From Clostridiales bacterium (GTDB lineage Bacteria > Bacillota > Clostridia > Lachnospirales > Lachnospiraceae): 33,078 bases of DNA. This document shows positions 16,502 to 24,878 of the stretch, one piece after another; position 1 is the first letter of the stretch; each line of letters begins with the position of its first letter. The DNA lies in the NCBI GenBank assembly GCA_022778745.1, contig JALFSR010000098.1:1-33078 (forward strand). The letters are read 5' to 3'. The translations under genes and the position numbers were made by a program. The notes beneath the pieces were generated by a model. It worked only from the letters and a program-made list of their open reading frames with translations. It searched no databases and had not been told where the DNA came from.

Positions 16502-16535
16502 GTATTATTGTATACAATAATACCATTTTCGTCAA
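16502..16535 (-). promoter_or_regulatory. Promoter of Re-citrate synthase with a 22-bp palindromic operator
   Basis: Minus-strand -35 TTGACG (16535-16530), 17-bp spacer, -10 TACAAT (16512-16507). Positions 16502-16523 form a perfect 22-bp palindrome with centre ATTGTATACAAT, fully covering the -10 and part of the spacer. TTGTATACAA is the core of known GntR/FCD operators, such as the gluconate operator of B. subtilis. A regulator bound here would block polymerase; the adjacent GntR protein is the obvious candidate. Confidence 0.75.
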
Positions 16536-16577
16536 GAGGCTTTTTACAAAATATTTTCTGCATTTTTTGGCTTATCT

Positions 16578-17318
16578 TCAAAAATGTTCATCTTTTAACA
16601 AATTTACAATTGATAGTTGCCCCCATCCTTGATGATTTTGTGGTAAAAAAAGGTTTTTTGCAGTGTTTTTTAGTCGTAATTTAACTTCTTTGTTACTCAT
16701 AATTGGATATTTTTCTAATAATAAGGCAATCGCTCCAGAAACAATCGGAGTAGACATCGATGTTCCACTTTTCATTGTATATGGTTTCGACAGTCTGCTA
16801 TTCATCGCATTCGCTGCTATAATATTTGTTCCTGGAGCAACGATTTCTGGTTTACAGACACAACTGCTTGTTGGACCTTTTCCAGAATAGTTTTTATATA
16901 TTGTCCCATACTGGTCAACCATAATATCATCATCACTTGAGCCAACTGTAATTGTTTTTCTGCAAATACCAGGAGTTGTCACTTTATTTCCTTCATTTCC
17001 CGCTGCGACACATACGACAATTCCTAAATCCCATAAACGGTTGACTGCCTTTACAAGCTGTGATTCTTCTCCTGTCATTTGCGTACAAACAGCTCCTATT
17101 GAAATATTTACAATTCGTATATTATACTGATCCCATTTTTTTTCTAACCAGCTGATTCCTGCAAGCATATGACTTAGTTTCCCATTTCCTTTATCATCCA
17201 ATACTTTTAAAGCTACTAAACTTGCCTTTGGCGCCACACCTTTTATTTTTCCTTTTGATAATGTTCCATCTCCTGCTAAAATGCCTGCTACATGGGTAGC
17301 ATGTCGGTTTTCATCTGA
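16578..17318 (-). pseudogene. 5'-truncated subtilisin-like serine protease (S8) remnant
   Basis: The open frame covers the C-terminal two thirds of a subtilase. It has the catalytic His region (NRHATHVAG, where the usual form is HGTHVAG), the oxyanion Asn in CVAAGNEG, and the nucleophile in SGTSMSTPIVSGA. The N-terminal part with the catalytic Asp (normally a DTGI-type motif) is missing: an in-frame TAG at 17319-17321 stands directly before SDENRH, and none of the three frames further upstream looks like a subtilase. No start codon with a ribosome binding site is present; the GTG at 17237 is unsupported. A deletion or recombination between this gene and the upstream polysaccharide operon is the simplest explanation. 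It ends about 40 bases before the Re-citrate synthase -35 box, with no terminator seen. Confidence 0.82.
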
Positions 17319-17404
17319 CTAAACTATAATAAACATTTCACCAATTTGAATAAACTATGCATTGAAATGTAAGTATCTTTGTCTGTCTTACACCTCCAAT
17401 AAAA

Positions 17405-17437
17405 AATGCCTTGCCAGAATAAACCTAACAAGACATT
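17405..17437 (-). terminator. Terminator of the CpsBCD-type operon
   Basis: On the minus strand, AATGTCTTG pairs with CAAGGCATT (one G-U pair) around a 15-nt loop and is followed by a six-T run. It lies just after the small membrane-protein remnant. The plus strand also has a T run but a mismatch in the stem. Confidence 0.75.
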
Positions 17438-17443
17438 TTTTAA

Positions 17444-17678
17444 TTATTTGCGTTTTCTTTTTAATCGAATTTTCATAATTTTTACTAAACCCATAAAAAG
17501 AAATGCAATTCCAAATAAAATAGCTCCTATCCATATAAAACACATCAGTGATTTATCAATCTATTCGATGCAAAAGAAATAAAAATAAAAAGCAAAATGC
17601 TGTCATCGCACCTGCAGCCCAGAAAATCATCGTAATCATTGGTCTTACTTTCAATATGATATCAGCAAATTGTTTCAT
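17444..17678 (-). pseudogene. Frameshifted small two-helix membrane protein
   Basis: Two adjacent short frames encode complementary halves of a small membrane protein. The first runs 17678-17556 (40 residues, MKQFADIILKVRPMITMIFW and on to LLHRID). The second, in another frame, reads DKSLMCFIWIGAILFG and ends KIRLKRKRK at 17444. Removing one T in GATTGAT near 17555-17561 joins them into a 77-residue protein with two membrane helices and a basic tail. The first frame also stays open upstream to a stop near 17719 (KYPEIIKFPY), so the original gene may have been longer. The ATG has no clear ribosome binding site. No family recognised. It follows the tyrosine kinase gene and precedes the operon terminator. 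A sequencing error or two genuine small proteins cannot be excluded. Confidence 0.5.
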
Positions 17679-17734
17679 ATATGGAAATTTTATTATTTCT
17701 GGATATTTATCTATAATACTTCATTAATTTTTTA

Positions 17735-18442
17735 TTATTTTTTATATTCGGAATCTTTTCCACCATAATATCTTCCATAATAACCATAGTAATATTTAGA
17801 ATATAAGCTTTTTTTTGCATTTACTCGGTTTAAAATAACACCGAGTATTTTACATCCACTCTTTTCTAACTGCTCTTTTACTCCTTGGGCAAAACTGTAT
17901 TTAATTTGATCTGCTGCTACAACCATAACAGCTCCATCTGCATATTCTGCTACAATTGCACTGTCAATAACACTTCCTAATGGAGGGCAGTCTATAATAA
18001 TATAATCATACAGTGGACGCAGGTGTTCAATTAATAATTTTGCCTGTCTTCCTCCTAATAATTCTGCTGGATTTGGAGGTACTGGACCGGAAAAAATTAC
18101 ATGTAAATTTTCAACTGTCGTTGCACATAATATTTCTTCTAATGTAGCAAGACCCGACAACAATTCACTCAAGCCTTTAATATCATGTTTAATATGATAT
18201 TTTGCTGCCATGACTGACTTTCTTAAATCCGCATCAATAACTAATACCTTTTTTCCCATCTGAGCCATAGAAATTGCAGTTTCCATAGAAACAGAACTCT
18301 TTCCTTCATTTGGCTGACAACTTGTCACAATAATTACCTTTGTATCAGAGCCGCAAAACAATATATTCGTACGGAGTGTTCGATATGCTTCATTTGCCTG
18401 ATAATTTTTTTCATATTTACTACTAACTTCAACTTTCTGCAT
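17735..18442 (-). CDS. cpsD: CpsD/CapB-type tyrosine-protein kinase (BY-kinase)
   Basis: The cytosolic half of the bacterial tyrosine kinase that controls exopolysaccharide polymerisation and export. It has 235 residues with Walker A SCQPNEGKSS at 41-50, Walker A' VLVIDADLRKS from about 67, and Walker B YDYIIIDCPPLG. The C-terminus has the autophosphorylated tyrosine cluster (YYYGYYGRYYGG). It needs the transmembrane activator encoded just upstream (CpsC type). The ribosome binding site is weak (AAAGGG 13 bases upstream), and the gene starts 22 bases after cpsC, so coupling to upstream translation is likely. There are no glycosyltransferases or flippase genes downstream; a frameshifted membrane fragment and a terminator follow instead. 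Confidence 0.93.
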   Translation of the reverse strand: MQKVEVSSKYEKNYQANEAYRTLRTNILFCGSDTKVIIVTSCQPNEGKSSVSMETAISMAQMGKKVLVIDADLRKSVMAAKYHIKHDIKGLSELLSGLATLEEILCATTVENLHVIFSGPVPPNPAELLGGRQAKLLIEHLRPLYDYIIIDCPPLGSVIDSAIVAEYADGAVMVVAADQIKYSFAQGVKEQLEKSGCKILGVILNRVNAKKSLYSKYYYGYYGRYYGGKDSEYKK

Positions 18443-18464
18443 TATCTTACTTTAACCCTTTCTT

Positions 18465-19181
18465 CTACCTTTTCTTTTTCTTTCCCTCATCCGCAGATAA
18501 TTCTGGAATCATTCCCAGTACACTTAATTTTAAATACTTTTCTATATCCTCTGCTGTATGTATCTTATCATCCATCATATAAATGAGCAAAATAATGCCT
18601 GCGGCAATTACCATACCAACTAAAGCACCCATCAGAACATTTTTCTTATAGCTAGGGCTGACTGGACGGTTACTTAAAGTTCCTTCGTCTACCAAATTAA
18701 CTGCTTCAATATCCATAATACTCTTAATTTTCTTGGAAGATACTTCAATAATTGTATCAACAATTTTCTTTGCCTCAAGCGGATCTGGATCTTTGACTGT
18801 AATTTGCAGTATACGAGTATCTGTCTTATTTGATACACTAATTTTATTTTTTAATGATGTATATGTAAGGTCTTCACTTCCTATGTCATCAATTACTTGA
18901 TCTAACACTGTATGACTTGTAATTAACTCTTCAAAATCACTTGTCAGCTGTGTGGACATATTTAAGTCACCTGTTGTCACTTGCTGATTAGAATTTGTAC
19001 GCGTCAAAATATATATACTTCCGTTTGAAGCATACTGCGGAGTTATCATCATAGAGGTATATAAATAGGCAGCAATTCCTACTGCAACACCTGCAAGAAT
19101 AATAATCCATAATTTGTGTAAAAAGACAAAAAACAGTTCTTGTAGATTGATTTCAATTTCATTATTTTTCGTTTCCTGCAT
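18465..19181 (-). CDS. cpsC: CpsC/Wzz-type chain-length determinant and kinase activator
   Basis: A 238-residue polysaccharide co-polymerase. It has a first membrane helix at about 22-44 (LWIIILAGVAVGIAAYLYTS), an extracytoplasmic domain of about 135 residues, a conserved NRPVSPSYKKN Pro-rich segment before the second helix (about 182-206), and a cytoplasmic tail (DDKIHTAEDIEKYL) that activates the CpsD kinase. In Gram-positive bacteria this protein and the kinase are separate, as here. AGGAG lies upstream of the ATG; it starts two bases after cpsB ends. Confidence 0.93.
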   Translation of the reverse strand: MQETKNNEIEINLQELFFVFLHKLWIIILAGVAVGIAAYLYTSMMITPQYASNGSIYILTRTNSNQQVTTGDLNMSTQLTSDFEELITSHTVLDQVIDDIGSEDLTYTSLKNKISVSNKTDTRILQITVKDPDPLEAKKIVDTIIEVSSKKIKSIMDIEAVNLVDEGTLSNRPVSPSYKKNVLMGALVGMVIAAGIILLIYMMDDKIHTAEDIEKYLKLSVLGMIPELSADEGKKKKR

Positions 19182-19183
19182 CG

Positions 19184-19921
19184 TTATAACTCTCCTACTT
19201 TTTTATCATATAAGATATTCTCTGGGTTTTTGCAGAACAATTGTTGTGCATACTCATCCCCATAATGTTTTGCCACATACTGCATACATTCACTCATATG
19301 GGGAGCTCTATGCCTGCAGCTATGTGCATCTGTACATATGACATGTACTAAGTTTTTCTTTAAAAGTTTTTTTGCAAATTTCTTTGCAGTATTTCCACTT
19401 CCCCCTAGTACCGAAGATGCATTTACTTGAATTAATATTCCTCTTTGTCTTAACTCTTCCGCTTTATCTAAACTTGTATTAATTTTAATATATCGTTCGA
19501 TATGTGCCAATATTGGCGTATACCCTCCACTTATCAAATAATTTAATCCCTTATAAATTTCTTGATAAGGCTGTACTGGTGAAAATTCTACAAGCACATA
19601 TCTGCTTCCATTCAATGTCAGACAATTGCCTTTATTTAAATCCTCTAATGCTCCTTGTCGGTAAAACAGCTCGTTTCCTAAATAAATTTTAATATTGGGA
19701 TCAAACTGTCTCGCATAACGCTGTAAATACTTTTGATACTCCCTTGCTTTTTCTGGTCTTGGCTTCCATCGCTCTGGCATATAATGCGGTGTTAAGCAAA
19801 TAGTACGAATGCCTTCTTTCAAAGCAATATTCAGCATCTTTATAGATTCTTCAAATGATTCTGCTCCATCGTCTACTCTTGGCAGCATATGAGAATGAAT
19901 ATCTGCACAATAGTTTTGCAT
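19184..19921 (-). CDS. cpsB: CpsB/YwqE-type PHP-fold protein-tyrosine phosphatase
   Basis: A manganese-dependent phosphatase that dephosphorylates the CpsD kinase. It has 245 residues with the PHP motifs DIHSHMLPRVDDGA (from residue 7), CLTPHYMP, NELFYRQG, LAHIERY and CTDAHSCRHR, which provide the metal ligands. The start at 19921 is preceded by GGGAGG seven bases upstream; the in-frame ATG five codons earlier overlaps this site. It is the first gene of the cpsB-cpsC-cpsD unit, with a promoter at 19956-19984. Phosphatase, activator and kinase form a complete control circuit, but the biosynthetic genes they normally control are absent here. Confidence 0.93.
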   Translation of the reverse strand: MQNYCADIHSHMLPRVDDGAESFEESIKMLNIALKEGIRTICLTPHYMPERWKPRPEKAREYQKYLQRYARQFDPNIKIYLGNELFYRQGALEDLNKGNCLTLNGSRYVLVEFSPVQPYQEIYKGLNYLISGGYTPILAHIERYIKINTSLDKAEELRQRGILIQVNASSVLGGSGNTAKKFAKKLLKKNLVHVICTDAHSCRHRAPHMSECMQYVAKHYGDEYAQQLFCKNPENILYDKKVGEL

Positions 19922-19955
19922 AATGCATCCTCCCACATCAATATATCCCTAATAC

Positions 19956-19984
19956 ATATTACTCTATTTTTCACGATATTTCAA
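19956..19984 (-). promoter_or_regulatory. Promoter of the cpsBCD unit
   Basis: Minus-strand -35 TTGAAA (19984-19979), 17-bp spacer, -10 TAATAT (19961-19956), 35 bases upstream of the start codon. The match is moderate. Confidence 0.5.
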
Positions 19985-20054
19985 GCATATATTTTACTTT
20001 TTTGTAGTCATCCATAACTCATTTTATTTATCGTGCAATTTTTGTACTTTGCTG

Positions 20055-20083
20055 TTGATTTTTCAGCTTAAAACCGTTAAAAT
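20055..20083 (+). promoter_or_regulatory. Promoter of the lipoprotein carboxypeptidase gene
   Basis: -35 TTGATT (20055-20060), 17-bp spacer, -10 TAAAAT (20078-20083), about 60 bases before the ATG. Confidence 0.6.
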
Positions 20084-20142
20084 ATAAATAAAATGTTCGT
20101 GGCATTTTTTGAAATACATTTTTAATAGAAAGAAGGTTTACT

Positions 20143-21210
20143 ATGCGTTTAAAACATCTGACAATATTGGCTTTGTCTTCTCTATGTATATTGACTGCCT
20201 GCGGAAACGATACGACACTTTATACAACTCCTGCTCAGTCAAATGAATCTGTTTCTTCAACAGAAAAAACTTCCTCCAAAGATTCCTCCTCTGAGACAGT
20301 GCCAGAATTGACATCAAACCAGTCAACCGACACTGAATCATCCAAAAATACAGACTCTGAAAAAGATTCTTCGAGCGTTGCTCCAACTGCTGCATCCGAT
20401 GCAACGACACTCGACGGTCAGACGCTTCCTGTCAAAGCACAAAGTGCTGTATTATATAATTGTACAGAAGGTAAAGTAATGGCTTCAAAAAATCCAGATA
20501 ATCTTGTGTACCCAGGAAGCACTGCAAAGCTGCTCGCTTCTTTAGTTGCAGTCGATCATGTTTCTCTTGATACTGTTATTACAGTCGGAGACGAACTAGA
20601 TCTTGTAGAACCAGGTTCCAGTCTTGCCTATATCCAAAAAGGTCATCAGCTTACAATGAAGATGTTATTAGAAGGATTATTGATTCCTTCTGGCAATGAT
20701 GCTGCCTATACGGTTGCTACAGTTACTGGCCGCACAATTGCAAACGACAACGCTTTACCTGCAAAAGATGCTGTTGATCTATTTGTAAAAACAATGAATG
20801 ACTATGCCAATCGAATTGGAATGAAGCATTCCACATTTACGAATCCAGATGGTTTTGATAATTCCAAACAGCTTGTAACCGCATCCGACATGGCAAAACT
20901 TTCTGCTGAGTTTATGAAACATAGCGAATTGCTTCAAATTACTCGTCAATTCCGTATCGATGCGACCTTTGTGTCTGGTCAGACAATTACATGGACCAAC
21001 ACAAACCACTTGCTTGACCCTGAAAATGAATATTATATTCCAGACTGCATCGGATTAAAAACTGGAAGCAGCGAGTACAGCGGTTATTGTATTATCAGTG
21101 GCTATGAACATAATGGTAAGCAATATGCAATTGTCATTATGAACGGTGCAAGAGAAGGAAGATGGAATGATAGTAATATCTTATATGATTATATGAAGAC
21201 ATTACCGTAA
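20143..21210 (+). CDS. Lipoprotein D-alanyl-D-alanine carboxypeptidase (S11 family)
   Basis: A 355-residue secreted penicillin-binding protein. A lipoprotein signal ends in the lipobox LTAC, so Cys20 should be lipidated. A linker of about 75 residues, very rich in Ser, Thr, Asp and Glu, spans the wall. The catalytic domain has all three motifs: S126-T-A-K129, S183-G-N185 and K306-T-G308. It is the second S11 enzyme in the window, after the C-terminally anchored one at 10-11.6 kb, and is held on the cell by a different means. GAAGG precedes the ATG, and it is monocistronic with promoter and terminator. D,D-endopeptidase or beta-lactamase-like activity is less likely given the S11 motif order. 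Confidence 0.92.
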   Translation: MRLKHLTILALSSLCILTACGNDTTLYTTPAQSNESVSSTEKTSSKDSSSETVPELTSNQSTDTESSKNTDSEKDSSSVAPTAASDATTLDGQTLPVKAQSAVLYNCTEGKVMASKNPDNLVYPGSTAKLLASLVAVDHVSLDTVITVGDELDLVEPGSSLAYIQKGHQLTMKMLLEGLLIPSGNDAAYTVATVTGRTIANDNALPAKDAVDLFVKTMNDYANRIGMKHSTFTNPDGFDNSKQLVTASDMAKLSAEFMKHSELLQITRQFRIDATFVSGQTITWTNTNHLLDPENEYYIPDCIGLKTGSSEYSGYCIISGYEHNGKQYAIVIMNGAREGRWNDSNILYDYMKTLP

Positions 21211-21257
21211 TAAACCACAGCAGTATGCATACTTCATCTTTTAATACATACGACTAT

Positions 21258-21296
21258 AAGCCAGCGAGACATAACTTCGTTTCACTGGCTTTTTAT
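21258..21296 (+). terminator. Terminator of the lipoprotein carboxypeptidase gene
   Basis: AAGCCAG pairs with CTGGCTT (21258-21264 / 21285-21291), continuing inward as GAGAC / GTTTC, and is followed by TTTTTATATT on the plus strand. It ends right at the convergent helicase gene. Confidence 0.8.
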
Positions 21297-21297
21297 A

Positions 21298-23139
21298 TTA
21301 TTTTTTTGGTATCATCTCCACTAACTCTTCTAAATAACGACTTGGCTCCAGTGGTTTATTATACCGTTCTTTTAAAGAGTACATATGAAGATATGTCTTT
21401 GCTCTTGTCATTGCGACATAAAATAATCTGCGCTCTTCCTCAAGATCTGCATCAAGTACTGCTTTTGTATGTGGTACAATTGATTCATTTACATCTGGTA
21501 AAAATACGGCTTGATATTCCAGCCCTTTTGAACTATGCATTGTGCTGATCTGCACACCTTCTTTTTGTTCCTTTTGATAGGATGCTTTTTGCTTTAGCTG
21601 CTCAGTATATTCACATATATGCTCTTTCCACTGTCCAAGTGTTCGATACTCTTTTGCACTCTCTTGTAATGCGTCAAGCACTTCCATTAGTTCGTCTGGC
21701 TTCATTCTCCGATATTGTGCATATTCTGTCACAAAAGTATCATAGCCAATCCCTTTGCGAATAAAGTGAATCGCCGCATACGGTGCCATCATACGAAGCA
21801 TTTTAAATTCATACTCCATCCGATCAATGCGATCTATCATCCAGTCTTTATCCATATAATAGGAACGCAGTAAATTCATCGTAATTTCTTGTTCAGACAA
21901 TGCCTCTCTGTGAATATATCGTTTTGGACGATTTATAATTTTTAAAAACGCAGCTCTTGAATGGTCTCCCGCTGCGATCTCCATATAAGTTAAAATATCT
22001 TTTGCAATCCAATGATCAAACAAATTTGGAATTTGATCTCTCATTTGAAAGGGAACGTTTGCCTCAATCATTTTCTCCACAATCGCACGCGCACCTGTAT
22101 TAGTACGCACAAGCACTGCCATATCTGAATACGGAATGCCTTGATCACAATATGCATGCATTTGTTCTAAAATAGCAGTCGTCTCCTCCTGAACCGACTG
22201 ACAATTTCTAATATAAATGGAAGCACCCATCGGATGCGATGCTCGAATTTGTTTTTGAAACCGTGTGCGGTTATGAACAATTAACCGACTCGCTGCCGAC
22301 ACAATTGCTTTTGAAGAACGGTAGTTGACATCCAATAAAATCTGATCCGCATTTGGATAATCATTTTCAAATCCAAGCATAATCTCTGGTCTTGCACCTC
22401 GAAAACGATAAATTGACTGATCATCGTCTCCTACGATAAACAAATTATTGCGCGGAGCAGCAAGCATCTTTACAATATCATATTGCACTTTATTAATATC
22501 TTGGAATTCGTCTATTAATATAAACTGGTATTTTTCCTGCCATAATTTTAATATATCTGGACGAGCTGCTAAAAGTTCATACGTCATTAGAAGCATATCA
22601 TCAAAATCAATCAAATTTTCTCGCTGCATCCGTTCTTCATAATGCTCATAAATTGCTTTGAAATTTTCTTCTGAACAGTTTTTTGGATAATAATGTTCCA
22701 ATGCAATGCGATCATTTTTAATTACACTAATTTCACTTAAAATATCACTAATAAATTCATTCTCATCTTCTATCTCTAAATGAAGCAGCTGCAAAATTTC
22801 TCTCAAAAATAACTGTCTTTGTTCTTCTCTTGCAATATTTTCTGCACGATAATGATACGCATATTTTAAAATTTTAAAAAAGACAGAATGAAATGTTCCA
22901 AATGTGACAGCAGTTTTTGTATCATTCATTAAATAAAAAAAACGTTCTTTCATTTCTATCGCTGCTGCTCTTGTAAATGTAATAACTAAAATATGCTTTG
23001 GCTGCACATGAAACTGTTCAATTAAATATTTTGTTCTGTGGGTAATTACAGTTGTCTTTCCTGATCCAGGACCAGCAAGTACAAGTGCCGGTCCTTTAAA
23101 ATGATGGATTGCTTTTTTTTGAGAATTATTAAATGACAT
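21298..23139 (-). CDS. UvrD/PcrA-type superfamily 1 DNA helicase
   Basis: A 613-residue ATP-dependent 3'-5' helicase. Motif I is AGPGSGKTT at 22-30 and motif Ia is ITFTRAAAIEMKER. Motif II is LIDEFQD, motif III GDDDQSIYRFRGA, motif IV LDVNYRSS, motif V STMHSSKGLEYQAVFLPDVNE, and motif VI EEERRLFYVAMTRAK. All helicase motifs are present. It is over 100 residues shorter than PcrA and lacks the long C-terminal tail that binds RNA polymerase, so it is a smaller paralogue rather than certain PcrA. It starts eight bases after gltX on the same strand, so it is probably cotranscribed. Its specific repair role is not evident. Confidence 0.92.
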   Translation of the reverse strand: MSFNNSQKKAIHHFKGPALVLAGPGSGKTTVITHRTKYLIEQFHVQPKHILVITFTRAAAIEMKERFFYLMNDTKTAVTFGTFHSVFFKILKYAYHYRAENIAREEQRQLFLREILQLLHLEIEDENEFISDILSEISVIKNDRIALEHYYPKNCSEENFKAIYEHYEERMQRENLIDFDDMLLMTYELLAARPDILKLWQEKYQFILIDEFQDINKVQYDIVKMLAAPRNNLFIVGDDDQSIYRFRGARPEIMLGFENDYPNADQILLDVNYRSSKAIVSAASRLIVHNRTRFQKQIRASHPMGASIYIRNCQSVQEETTAILEQMHAYCDQGIPYSDMAVLVRTNTGARAIVEKMIEANVPFQMRDQIPNLFDHWIAKDILTYMEIAAGDHSRAAFLKIINRPKRYIHREALSEQEITMNLLRSYYMDKDWMIDRIDRMEYEFKMLRMMAPYAAIHFIRKGIGYDTFVTEYAQYRRMKPDELMEVLDALQESAKEYRTLGQWKEHICEYTEQLKQKASYQKEQKEGVQISTMHSSKGLEYQAVFLPDVNESIVPHTKAVLDADLEEERRLFYVAMTRAKTYLHMYSLKERYNKPLEPSRYLEELVEMIPKK

Positions 23140-23147
23140 AATCTCCC

Positions 23148-24596
23148 TTATGATAACTTCTGAATTGCGTTTTGAACACGCTGAATTGTCTCTTCTTTTC
23201 CGATAATTTCCATAATTTCTGTTGCACCGCCAGGTGTCATCTGCTTACCAGAAACAGCAGTACGAAGTGGCCACATCACATAACCATTTTTACATCCTTT
23301 TTCTTTTACAAAATCAACTAATAATGTATATAATGCATCATTACTAAAATCTTCTTGTGCCTCTAAGCGAGGAAGCATTTCTTTTAATACTTCCAATGAA
23401 GTCTGTGCATTTGTCTTCATCTTCTTATGAGTATACATACTGATATCATATTCTGGCACTTCTTCAAAGAAATCAATCAAATCGCAAATATCTGGGAATG
23501 TCTCGATACGTGTCTTTACAAGCTCTGCAATTTTATCAAGCTTACAATCTTTTATCACTGTCTTTTTAATATATGGCATCGCCATTTCCATATAACGATC
23601 CATATTCATTGCTTTAATATATTCTCCATTCATCCATTTTAGTTTTGTAAAATCAAATACAGCTGGAGATTTGCTCATATGACGATAATCAAAGTTTGCA
23701 ATAAGCTCATCCATATTCATAATTTCCTGATTATTTTCTGGACTCCATCCAAGCAATGCCACAAAATTCACGATTGCTTCTGTCACAAATCCCTGCTCAA
23801 CAAGATCTTCAAAAGAAGAATGTCCGCAGCGTTTACTCAGCTTCTTATGTGTCTCATCGGTAATTAATGGACAATGCACATAGATTGGGACTTCCCATCC
23901 AAATGCCTCATAAAGACGATTATATTTTGGTGAAGAAGATAAATATTCATTTCCACGAACAACATGTGTAATTCCCATCAAATGATCATCTACTACATTA
24001 GCAAAATTATAGGTCGGATATCCATCGGATTTAATCAAAATCATATCATCCAATTCTGCATTATCCACTGTAATATCACCATAAATCTCATCATGGAATG
24101 TTGTTGTTCCTTCTGTTGGATTATTTTGACGAATAACATATGGCATTCCTGCTTCGAGATTTGCTTCTACTTCTTCTTTTGTTAAATTCAGGCAATGTTT
24201 ATCATAAACAGTAATTTCTTTTCCTGCCACTTCCTGCTTTAAAGAAGCCAAACGTTCTGCATCACAAAAGCAATAATATGCTTCTCCTTTTTCAACTAAC
24301 TGTTTTGCATATTCCAAATAAATGCCGCTTGCCTGGCGTTCACTCTGCACGTATGGTCCGCAGCCGCCGTCTTTATCTGGTCCTTCGTCATGAACGAGAC
24401 CTGTTTTTTCTAATGTACGATAAATAATATCAACGGCACCTTCTACATAACGCTCTTGATCGGTATCTTCAATACGTAAAATAAAATCCCCACCTTCATG
24501 TTTTGCAATCAGATAGGCATACAATGCTGTACGCAAATTTCCTACATGCATTCGTCCTGTTGGACTCGGTGCAAATCTTGTTCTAACTTTGCTCAT
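23148..24596 (-). CDS. gltX: Glutamyl-tRNA synthetase
   Basis: This class I synthetase charges tRNA-Glu, and often tRNA-Gln in bacteria lacking GlnRS. It has 482 residues, the usual length. The HIGH-type motif is in [12 protein letters not shown] (9-20), and the KMSKS-type motif is KKLSKR at 251-256. [24 protein letters not shown] and [11 protein letters not shown] are also present. YCFCDAERL has two of the cysteines of the zinc-binding insert. The C-terminal anticodon-binding domain is complete. GAGGAG precedes the ATG. It leads a two-gene unit with the helicase from a strong promoter at 24632-24660. No T-box leader is seen: the predicted leader is only about 30 nt. Confidence 0.97.
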   Translation of the reverse strand: MSKVRTRFAPSPTGRMHVGNLRTALYAYLIAKHEGGDFILRIEDTDQERYVEGAVDIIYRTLEKTGLVHDEGPDKDGGCGPYVQSERQASGIYLEYAKQLVEKGEAYYCFCDAERLASLKQEVAGKEITVYDKHCLNLTKEEVEANLEAGMPYVIRQNNPTEGTTTFHDEIYGDITVDNAELDDMILIKSDGYPTYNFANVVDDHLMGITHVVRGNEYLSSSPKYNRLYEAFGWEVPIYVHCPLITDETHKKLSKRCGHSSFEDLVEQGFVTEAIVNFVALLGWSPENNQEIMNMDELIANFDYRHMSKSPAVFDFTKLKWMNGEYIKAMNMDRYMEMAMPYIKKTVIKDCKLDKIAELVKTRIETFPDICDLIDFFEEVPEYDISMYTHKKMKTNAQTSLEVLKEMLPRLEAQEDFSNDALYTLLVDFVKEKGCKNGYVMWPLRTAVSGKQMTPGGATEIMEIIGKEETIQRVQNAIQKLS

Positions 24597-24631
24597 AACA
24601 TGATTCTCCTCTTTCTTATCTTTTCTCCGCC

Positions 24632-24660
24632 ATTATATCCCATTCTTTTAAAAATAACAA
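24632..24660 (-). promoter_or_regulatory. Promoter of gltX
   Basis: Minus-strand -35 TTGTTA (24660-24655), 17-bp spacer, -10 TATAAT (24637-24632). The resulting leader is short. Confidence 0.75.
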
Positions 24661-24678
24661 TAGGCTGATGGAAGATTT

Positions 24679-24698
24679 CTTGGTTTTTGCACACCAAG
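24679..24698 (+). other. Terminator-like hairpin in the gltX/alcohol dehydrogenase divergent region
   Basis: A 6-bp stem, CTTGGT / ACCAAG, with an 8-nt loop is followed on the plus strand by TATTTTTATTATTCTTTTTTC. It looks like a weak intrinsic terminator but has no gene upstream on that strand; it could stop antisense transcription or be chance. Confidence 0.3.
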
Positions 24699-24779
24699 TA
24701 TTTTTATTATTCTTTTTTCAGAGAAATTATAAAAATTTTTTTTAAATTTAAAAAAGATACTGATTTTCATATTTTTTAC

Positions 24780-24808
24780 TTGTTAATTTTATCACATAGT
24801 AGTATAAT
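24780..24808 (+). promoter_or_regulatory. Promoter of the alcohol dehydrogenase gene with a Rex-like site
   Basis: -35 TTGTTA (24780-24785), 17-bp spacer, -10 TATAAT (24803-24808). The -35 is part of TTGTTAATTTTATCACAT (24780-24797). Its left half is identical to the clostridial Rex half-site TTGTTAA; the right half keeps the TCACA found in other Rex operators. Rex represses fermentation dehydrogenases when NADH/NAD is low. Site assignment is inference. A 7-bp hairpin, TTCTCTT / AAGAGAA (24833-24849), lies in the leader. Confidence 0.7.
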
Positions 24809-24878
24809 AAATAATAAATAAACCGCTAGTATTTCTCTTATTAAGAGAAGACAATTATAGAAAGGGGATTTTAAATTT

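Noticed and set aside
17444-17734. Programmed frameshift between the two small membrane frames
   Set aside because: The junction GATTGAT is not a slippery heptamer and has no supporting stem or internal ribosome binding site; mutation or a read error is simpler.
24597-24878. T-box leader for gltX
   Set aside because: The predicted leader is only about 30 nt, and no T-box sequence or antiterminator pair is visible.
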